NCBI GenBank assembly: GCA_001414485.1
Contig: LLEY01000060.1
Coordinates: forward strand, 1 to 64,000
DNA from: Calycina herbarum
Lineage: Eukaryota; Ascomycota; Leotiomycetes; Helotiales; Pezizellaceae
Reading direction: 5' to 3'
DNA: 64,000 nucleotides
Positions 57,379 through 64,000 of the stretch are shown piece by piece; position 1 is the first letter of the stretch, and every line of letters begins with the position of its first letter. A program made the position numbers and the translations under genes. The notes beneath the pieces were generated by a model. The model saw nothing but the letters and a program-made list of their open reading frames with translations. It was not told where the DNA came from and made no database searches.

Positions 57379-58466
57379 GATCCTTTGATATCTGCCATAC
57401 CATACAGTACATGTTCTAATGAATTATTTTACCACTTCGATATACATTTTTGGTCTAGCAAGCATTTCTAATGTTTGCTCAGTTCATCGTTCCTCGGCAT
57501 CCTGTAAACATTTCCGTAAAAAGGCTACCCCACTAAAATCAGCGACGCATGTAACTTAACACTAAACGGTTGCAAAAAATATACTGAAAAATACAAGTAG
57601 ATGTAACCAAAGTATTATATCCGAGCTCCTAGGTCGATTTTTGGTCGTTAGTGTGAATGTATTACCAAGGAACGGCAAAGCTTAACCATCCAATCAATCC
57701 CGGAATCTCGTAGCCAACAGTTCACCATACCCTAGTTTGGTTTGACAGCTCATAGCTAATTTGAATGATTACTCGCATGATTTAATGTTTTGCTGCGAAT
57801 CACTGAAAAGCGCTGTTTGTAATTGATTATTTCGCGGATTGTTTCCTTGAACCCTTTCATGAGCTTGAGATGTTCTGTCGCTAGATATTTCCACATAGTT
57901 TACTTTATTTCCGAGAATTATCTCCAAGTATTTCGAATATCTCCCAATATTACTTGCGAGCGTTATTTACGAATTGTTGCCGAACTTTTTTCTAAGCATA
58001 TATTTCCTAGGATTTTTCCCGAGCACATATCTCCGAGAAATATATTTGAAAAACAAATCCGAGTGTTTCCATGCGTTGTCTCTGAGTATCTTTCTCCGAG
58101 TACTTTTCCGTGTTTTCTCCGAGTGTTTGCACTGAAAAACAAATCCGAGAAATGAATGAAGCCGAGAATAAATCCGGCGTATGAATTCACACAATGTCTA
58201 TGTTAAATATTTGCTCTCTACACATGTATTGATACATTAATCTCTCTATAAAGTACTAGTTTTATGTCTTTAAAGACTTGTATTAATTAATCTCGAATAA
58301 GTCTAATAAATACTACTTGTGAGGTTGTTGTGACACATTGGCAGTGCGTAAATTAATCGAATCCAAACGAGCCTGGAGTTGGCCATGGCATATCAACAAA
58401 TTCCTGCTACTTGTAGTGAACCAAATTCCACAGATGCTGAAAATCAACTGTGTATCTTATATATTT
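57379..58466. other. Spacer with degenerate TCCGAG repeats
   Basis: About 1.1 kb without a supported gene. From about 57905 to 58170 a TCCGAG/CCGAGA word recurs every 15-40 nt, including two exact 17-nt copies (58047-58063 and 58133-58149). The open frame across it (57823-58155) is a by-product of this repetition. Confidence 0.5.
57905..58170. repeat. Degenerate tandem TCCGAG-type repeat
   Basis: CCGAG words appear at about 57911, 58019, 58032, 58058, 58096, 58119, 58145 and 58162, usually with T-rich spacers and often followed by TATTT or TGTTT. TGAAAAACAAATCCGAG occurs exactly twice, 86 nt apart. It looks like an expanded then mutated minisatellite. Confidence 0.55.
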
Positions 58467-60240
58467 CTAGTGGGAAGGTCCGGCTAGCTGAATTCTCTTC
58501 GTCCTCGAAGAATTATGCTGGTTGTAATCACAAAATTCCAACGTAACATTCAGCAACTCATCAATATGACTCGGTAGGAGCCTTGGATGGTCCTCGTCAC
58601 TCGCAGCAATATTCTCAGCCATCAATATCACATTCCGTATCTGTCGTCCATTGATCTCATTCTGCGACCATCGATCTACTTCATCAAGGAGAGTTCGCTT
58701 ATAAGCAGGCATCATCTTCATGTTGTTGATGAAGTCGGTCCATATTTGGTGACGATCATCGCGGCCGAGCTCACGAAACTGGATCGGAAAGCTGATTCGG
58801 GATTGAAATGCTTCATCCATGCAATCGACAAGGTTTGTAGTGAGAATCAAAATTCCTTGGTAGTAGTCGAGTTTGCGAAGAAACACTTTTGGCCAGTTAG
58901 AGTGGAGATTTGACGAGAGAAGAGTTCGGTTTTTTACCTGATATCCAAGAATTTTGTGTCATTCTTTCAAAGGTGCGTTTCTCTAGAACAATTTCTGCTT
59001 CGTCAATTAAGAGTATTGCGGACCAATCTTCGGCGTTGTGAAATATTGATTCGAGCGATTGCTCCCACTTCTTGTGGCTAGCAACCCTTCCCAGGTTAAC
59101 CTTCAATAACGGTCGTTTTCTGTATTCTGATAAAACCTCGGCGGTTAACTAGAAGAGGGTCAGCGATACGGACCAAATTAACCAAAAGTCGGACGCGTAC
59201 AGTTTTTCCAACTCCCGGGGAGCCGTGAAAAAGTAGGACCACCCCCTTTCCTTTCCCTTCAATCACATCCTTGGACTTGGTTGCTTGAACTAATAGTGAG
59301 TTTGTTTTCGCAAGTCGTATGAGCGTTTCCTTTCTATCTTGGCCAAGCACGAGTCTGTCAAACGACTTTGGCTTCCATTCCTTTTCTTGCAGCTGAGCGA
59401 TATCTACACTGTACCAATCATGATCGTCTGCAGAACCTCGGAGTCAGTATACTTCTTTTGGAATATCTGAGGAGTAGAGGAGCAAGAGTCTCAAGGGAAA
59501 TTTTAAGAATCAGGAACGTCTCAGCTCGAAGATTTCCCCAAAGAAGAAATTTACTCAGAGAAGCTGGGTACTCACCGAGGTTGAAAACCGTAATACTAAC
59601 TGGACAAATCATGAACTCGGCATCGGTAAACTCAGTAACGTCACTGCAACAACTTAGCATATGTTTTTCTCGTTGACTCAGGAGCCGAGTAAGGATAAAA
59701 CTTGCTCCCGACCTCTAAGAATATGCTTTAAGAAAAGGGGGGAACAAAGGGAAAGGTTGCATACATGTTACGTACAGCTCCGCCATCGTGAAAGCAGGGA
59801 TGCCATAATCGCTGTTTATCATTAATATTCGCCTGTAAAATTGCTTTGTTCGTAGCATCGGGATCAACTATGACTGTTGAAATTAACTAAATAGAGTTAG
59901 AAACTTGAAGAACAAAAGCATTTGGCTAGAACCACGAACCACTTGACAATTCCCATCTTCTGCTTCATCCTCAGGCACTGGTGGCATGTATCGCCGGGAA
60001 TTGAGAGGCGGATTTTCCAACACCATTGAAAGAGCGTCGCCTTGATATACCATCACCCGTGGCTTCCCATCATTCAATTTTTTCCACAGTTTCCCTCTTT
60101 TCAGTGAAGCTTCCTTTAACTCGTCAGCTTTGTCATAATAAGACAAAGGATAAAAGTCGAGCTCGGTTATTCTTTTCGCTCCTGCATAGATCTCGATCCG
60201 TCGTCGTATGGAGATTTTTCTGTAATGTTTACTTCTCGTG
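58467..60240 (-). CDS. AAA-type ATPase, apparently 5'-truncated
   Basis: Exons on the minus strand: about 60240-59940, 59886-59776, 59714-59576, 59427-59201, 59148-58938 and 58885-58467; all joins keep frame. The first exon reads ITELDFYPLSYYDKADELKE and GKPRVMVYQGDAL, the middle domain of a fungal AAA family. GKGKGVVLLFHGSPGVGKT is Walker A, and splicing then gives LTAEVLSEYRKRPLL. Walker B is AILLIDEAEIVLEKR. YYQGILILTTN and FQSRISFPIQF hold the sensor and Arg region. The family normally has some 200 or more residues upstream, but that space is taken by the opposing gene at 60316, and no start codon is assignable. It is likely a truncated gene or pseudogene with an intact ATPase core. Confidence 0.7.
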
Positions 60241-60315
60241 GTAATCTTTATCAAGGTTATCCACCAACGGTATTCCGGAAGCTGACCACCTGGTCTACTT
60301 ACTCTCTTGCTCCAG

Positions 60316-61050
60316 AACCTATCCGAGATATTGTTCCCCAATGCACCCAGCGCTGAAATCGAGGCTGTTTCTATCAGGCAACAAGAAACTCTTCTCGCAC
60401 CCAGAGAGCTATGGGATGCCAACGTATCGGAAATACAAGCACCTGGTTGGCTTTCAAAATCTCCACGCCCCATTCTCTGGATTGGTGGACGACAGAATAG
60501 ACGTGGTGTTAGTTGGGTATCAAGCTTTTCCCTAGACTTAATTGATGCGCTGGAAATGGAAAGAGGTGTCGAGGTAGTGTATACATTGTGGAGTGGCGGT
60601 GAAGAAGGTCCTATGACTCGTCCTCTAGACATCTTCAAGCGCGCAATATTGCAACTATTAAAGGCTAATCCTGAACTTGTGCTTGCCCCCGAGAATCTTG
60701 ACAAATTATCTTTGCAAAGATTCAAGGCTATCAGCGACTCCCCGGAAGCAGCGTATAAGGTTTTGGCGGATATATTGAAAATGGTAGAGGCGAAGTGTCA
60801 GCGGGACGGGAAGGAGATGTTTTTGTTAATTGATCGAGTGGACATCGTTTTGATGAGGGAAAATGCACTTGGAAGACAGCGGTTCTTGAGAGCATTGATG
60901 CAGTTGAACTTGGAGTACAAGTCATTGAGGGTTGTTTTGACGAGTCAGTTTCCTGTGGCAGAACTGGATTTTAAGACAGAGGGCCGGGAATCTTTGACAG
61001 AGATTTGGGTTGATACAACTAAGCCATTGGCCATGTATTCTCGTTTATGA
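60316..61050 (+). CDS. P-loop-NTPase-like (STAND-type) protein, 3' part only
   Basis: A long final exon follows a plausible acceptor (TTGCTCCAG|AAC, 60315). The frame has no ATG before the exon's middle, so an upstream exon is needed but not found. Readable features are WLSKSPRPILWIGGRQNRRG, a strand plus a loop where Walker A would be (lacking GK[ST]); SFSLDLIDALEMERGVEVVY; IFKRAILQLLKANPEL; a Walker B-like EMFLLIDRVDIVL; and LRVVLTSQFPVAELDF. This is the layout of fungal STAND/NACHT-like NTPase domains, with a degenerate nucleotide loop. With the opposing AAA gene it forms a head-to-head pair of 5'-truncated genes. Confidence 0.5.
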   Translation, partial: NLSEILFPNAPSAEIEAVSIRQQETLLAPRELWDANVSEIQAPGWLSKSPRPILWIGGRQNRRGVSWVSSFSLDLIDALEMERGVEVVYTLWSGGEEGPMTRPLDIFKRAILQLLKANPELVLAPENLDKLSLQRFKAISDSPEAAYKVLADILKMVEAKCQRDGKEMFLLIDRVDIVLMRENALGRQRFLRALMQLNLEYKSLRVVLTSQFPVAELDFKTEGRESLTEIWVDTTKPLAMYSRL

Positions 61051-61134
61051 AAGGGGACTTTTACCAGCTCAAGGTCCACATATTTTAACCCTCCAATAAT
61101 GCCTGGGGAAACGAAGTTTGGCAAAAATCAACCG

Positions 61135-62974
61135 TTACTGATGCTCCATATGAGCTATTTCCTCCACTGCCTTCTCTTCATCGGGAAATATTGGCAGTTC
61201 CTGGGCTCTCTTGATGTCTCTTTTATGAAGATATTGCCCGACCATGAAAATTATCCATACCATGGCAACAAAGACCACTTCAACGGTGTACCCTTTTCTC
61301 CATTTCGGAGCTACAGGAAAGTTAGCATGACAGAATTGACTTACGGAATCAAAGTATTACCCTCCAGGACAGGGAAAACGGCGATAGGGTAAAATGAGTA
61401 TACTCCCCAGCCGAATGTCAACTAGAGAAAGTTAGCAAGAACCTTCGCTTATTCGTGAAATCCATGCCATGGCACCAGTGGTGAACGCCCTGGCCTCTGC
61501 ATTATCTTTCATAATGATATTGACCCACGGAAAAAGAATCGGTGTAACTGCAGCCGTAAAACCGAGTAAATAATAAGCAAAAACTACGACAAAGTCAGCA
61601 AATTTAAAGTATGACTGTAGGTTCCCTCACAATGCAACCCAAAAGGAACATCCCAAATCAATAATACAATTATCGCGAACATGGTAAACCCCTGAACCGC
61701 TGTCATCACAATCCAGAGTGGATAAACCATGCAGAGTGATGTGGAGAGGATGGTAACGATGACAGAAACGCCTTGAACTCCTGTCGGTATGGTGTTTATC
61801 TGCGGGACGCTCCAGTGATGGATGCCTTTTGCGCTTTCATCCTTGAGCCAGAGGGCCATTTGACCATTAGGGTAGGATGATGAAAGAAAGCTAAAAATAT
61901 TGGTTAGCTATTTGTTTGATGATAGATTCCGTGTGGGTTTGGCGGACAAGGTGTAAGAGAGTACTGCCACGTAAAAGTGCCATTTAGTAAAGACCCGCTT
62001 CAGAAGATTCCAGCTCAATTTTCTGCTCTCTTCGACCCCTTCATCCCTCATTCGGCGGCAAGCAAGATAATGTTGATCCTCCGACATCCACCATGGTTTC
62101 CCGCTCGCTGGCAGGCCTGGGAATATAAAAAATCCAAGAATAGCCAAGGGTAGGCTAATACACCCGTCCACGACGAATAGCCATCTCCACCCTGCCATGC
62201 CACCTACACCATTGAGATTTTTATACGCCGCGGCCTGCAGGTACCCTCCAAACATAACGGCGATGTTGTTTGAAACGTACCATACACCTGCTCGCTTAAA
62301 TAATTCATTAGGGCGGTACCAAGATGACAGGACGAACAACGAGCCAGAGGCAACAGGCGTTTCAAGAACCCCTAGTAGAAATCGAGTTCCATATATAGTA
62401 GCAGTACTGTCCAGCTTACATTGCGCAAATGTCAAGACTGACCAAAGTACTTCCATAGTTGGAAGAAAATATCTGGCCAACTTGGGCCTGGACAAAATGA
62501 GAAGCGACGGAATTTGGGAGAGAAGGTAGCCTAAATTGTAAAAAGTACCAAATAGCGAGTATCTAACATGTTAGACAAGTCGGAATGGGATGGTTGATGA
62601 ACGTACTGATTAGAATTTAGATGAAGTTCTTCTTTCATCCCGGAGACGTATGCGTTGTTGATGTTGGAAGAATCCAGCCACTTCAGAAAGACTGGAGCGT
62701 GGTATATTATTAGGAGGTGATTTCTGAGACGATGTCCGGAAAATGATGGGGTTTACTTACATGCCAGAGAGCAGAAAGTGAGTAGAAACATATCTAGCTT
62801 TCGAAGCATCTTCTTCTCTTCCACGCTATAATAACTAGGATACCAATCAAACAAATAAAGCCATGCTGTTTTGTAAGATCGGATGGGCGCTTCATTTGCT
62901 GTTGAGCCAGGCACAGGACGCTCAGCTGTTGGGTCTGGGGCTGTGGATGGCGGGGAAATCGTCGTTGATGCCAT
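61135..62974 (-). CDS. MFS transporter, Dal5/allantoate permease family
   Basis: Seven exons on the minus strand: 62761-62974, 62607-62691, 61948-62562, 61631-61890, 61468-61583, 61361-61421 and 61135-61310, giving 508 residues. Family landmarks are [39 protein letters not shown] helix 1 (split by intron 1), [75 protein letters not shown] and [17 protein letters not shown] with APKWRKGY. The topology is twelve helices with a cytosolic N-terminus. It imports anionic small molecules (allantoate, vitamins, dipeptides in relatives). Intron 5 appears to be a GC-AG intron, and the intron 3 donor is GTCCGC. Confidence 0.88.
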
Positions 62975-63589
62975 TTTTACGTATTGGAGGTACAACAGCA
63001 AAAGAGTTGGTACTTGGGAAGCTACGACGGATATATGTTCGAAAGAGCTATGGGACCATCTGCATATCTATAGTCTCAACTTTCAAGGCCAATGGCCATG
63101 CATCCCATCAGCACCATAGGAGCGATCGTGTCTAATCGTGCGCCACAAGTTAGGCTTGCCGGGCATTTTGTTACACCGAGTCGCGCAATAGAATACTGAT
63201 GCCGTTCGGGTTGCTCACAGGCTGCAGTTCGTATCTGGGGTAATATGCTATCTGGGGTAGCTTGTAGGTGGGGTAATGAAGTTGCAAAGCGTTGCATCGG
63301 CCCTCGGGGGTATATACCGGGGAGAAATCCATGGTTGATCGCTTTTTAAATGATGTCTCTGGAGAGGGTCAATTGGGGCAGTTTCGCGGTTCTGGATTGA
63401 AGACAGACAACGTAGAGAGGGTAAGTTTGGTGAAGTTTGGAGATAAGCTAGAAATTAGGAAAGGGGTCTGGCACGTGACAGTTCCATTGGATAACCTCCC
63501 AGCCACTTATTTCTACGACTGAAACTGTACTTTGATTTCTAGCCCTAACAACACGAAAGAGAACCCAATCACCATCGATCCTATCTCAA
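62975..63589. other. Spacer, MFS promoter side
   Basis: 615 bp with no supported gene. It contains the upstream region of the MFS gene and the 3' flank of the GH88 gene. CTATCTGGGGTA and GTATCTGGGGTA near 63231-63258 are a short imperfect direct repeat. Confidence 0.5.
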
Positions 63590-64000
63590 TCACAGCATAC
63601 CCATTCGCATCAATCGGTTCCCAAACTCGAGAAAATAGTAATCCGCATACACCAAGCCGTGATCGAAATACTGTCGGAGGGAGTGCTCATGTCTGCATGC
63701 TGTGGCATTTCGCAAAATAGTCTCAAAGCCACCACTGCTGGCGACAATATTATCGCCCTCGCCTGGCAGAAATGTCCCCTTTTCCTGCGAGAGCGAGAGA
63801 TCAATAGTATCTTTTACGATTCGAATAGCGGCAGATAAGAAGCGATTACTCTCCTCGCGCCCATGCAGAGATTGATACAAGATGAGCAGGCCATTCGCTG
63901 CGATCATACCCGCCGAGCTATCTCGCAAGAGAGTCTCATTTGGCGCGTCAAAGTCCCAGAGAGGCACATAAGGGTTGGGATGGGTAGTTTTCTCGAGTCG
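63590..64000 (-). CDS. GH88 unsaturated glucuronyl/rhamnogalacturonyl hydrolase, 3' part
   Basis: The minus-strand frame is open from the window edge (64000) to TGA at 63590-63592, giving 136 C-terminal residues; the 5' part lies outside. VPLWDFDAP, RDSSAGMIAANGLLILYQ, GILxxG-like SLSQEKGTFLPG and the ending HGLVYADYYFLEFGNRLMRM are the C-terminal signature of family 88 (YADYYFLEALLR in relatives). These enzymes hydrate and release unsaturated uronic acids from the oligosaccharides left by pectin or rhamnogalacturonan lyases. Confidence 0.85.
   Translation of the reverse strand, partial: RLEKTTHPNPYVPLWDFDAPNETLLRDSSAGMIAANGLLILYQSLHGREESNRFLSAAIRIVKDTIDLSLSQEKGTFLPGEGDNIVASSGGFETILRNATACRHEHSLRQYFDHGLVYADYYFLEFGNRLMRMGML

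Noticed and set aside
57823..58155. 110-codon frame in the TCCGAG repeat
   Set aside because: Created by the repeat itself; the composition is repetitive and no start context or domain exists.
59883..60725. 280-codon minus-strand frame spanning both NTPase genes
   Set aside because: Only its 3' third is the AAA gene exon; the rest is antisense to the plus-strand gene at 60316 and has no family similarity.
1..64000. CRISPR arrays, bacterial operons or prophage
   Set aside because: Spliced genes and eukaryote-specific families throughout; no regularly spaced direct repeats of CRISPR type.

Overview
The window looks like a chromosomal segment of a filamentous ascomycete. The evidence is short GT-AG introns (44-100 nt) with CTAAC/CTGAC-like branch sites, a SWI/SNF ARID subunit with a glutamine tract, Dal5-type MFS and fungal rhodopsin-fold membrane proteins, tannase, GH5 and GH88 enzymes, and long AT-rich spacers. 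A Helotiales/Sclerotiniaceae-type genome would fit, but that is an inference from gene content and style. All exon coordinates were worked out by hand from reading frames, splice signals and family alignments recalled from general knowledge; no database search was run.

Layout. 0.7-5.3 kb: a tandem family of small F-box-like genes, three apparently intact (1394, 3017, 4705) with several decayed copies between them, one cut by a small inverted-repeat element. 7.9-10.5 kb: a divergent pair of translation genes, eIF3e (minus) and mitochondrial ribosomal protein mL49/Img2 (plus). 14.1-17.3 kb: a Swi1-like SWI/SNF subunit (minus) with a probable 5' UTR intron, followed by about 7 kb of gene-free, microsatellite-rich DNA. 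24.6-27.3 kb: an EVE-domain (THYN1-like) gene with an 18-nt microexon, and a coiled-coil protein. 27.3-34.9 kb: accessory DNA with a segmental duplication carrying a two-copy unknown family (one copy frameshifted), a second pair of unknown paralogues, and an F-box-like gene with one stop codon. 35.2-40.9 kb: a secreted tannase/feruloyl esterase, then an alpha/beta-hydrolase pseudogene and an LRR-like pseudogene. 42.1-52.3 kb: GH5 endoglucanase, zinc alcohol dehydrogenase, lactonase-type metallo-beta-lactamase, a decayed locus, and a secreted alkaline phosphatase. 55.8-57.4 kb: a seven-helix membrane protein. 58.5-61.1 kb: an AAA ATPase and a P-loop-like protein, both apparently 5'-truncated and meeting head to head. 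61.1-63.0 kb: a Dal5-type MFS transporter. 63.6 kb to the end: the 3' part of a GH88 gene.

Core genes (translation, chromatin) lie in the first half. The second half is rich in secreted or nutrient-acquisition functions (plant cell-wall esters, cellulose or glucan, pectin-derived unsaturated sugars, phosphate, small-molecule uptake), as expected of a saprotroph or plant-associated fungus. The accessory stretches hold many pseudogenes, paralogue arrays, inverted-repeat elements and AT-rich islands. Several in-frame stops could have arisen by C-to-T changes, which fits RIP-like mutation, but this is not proven.
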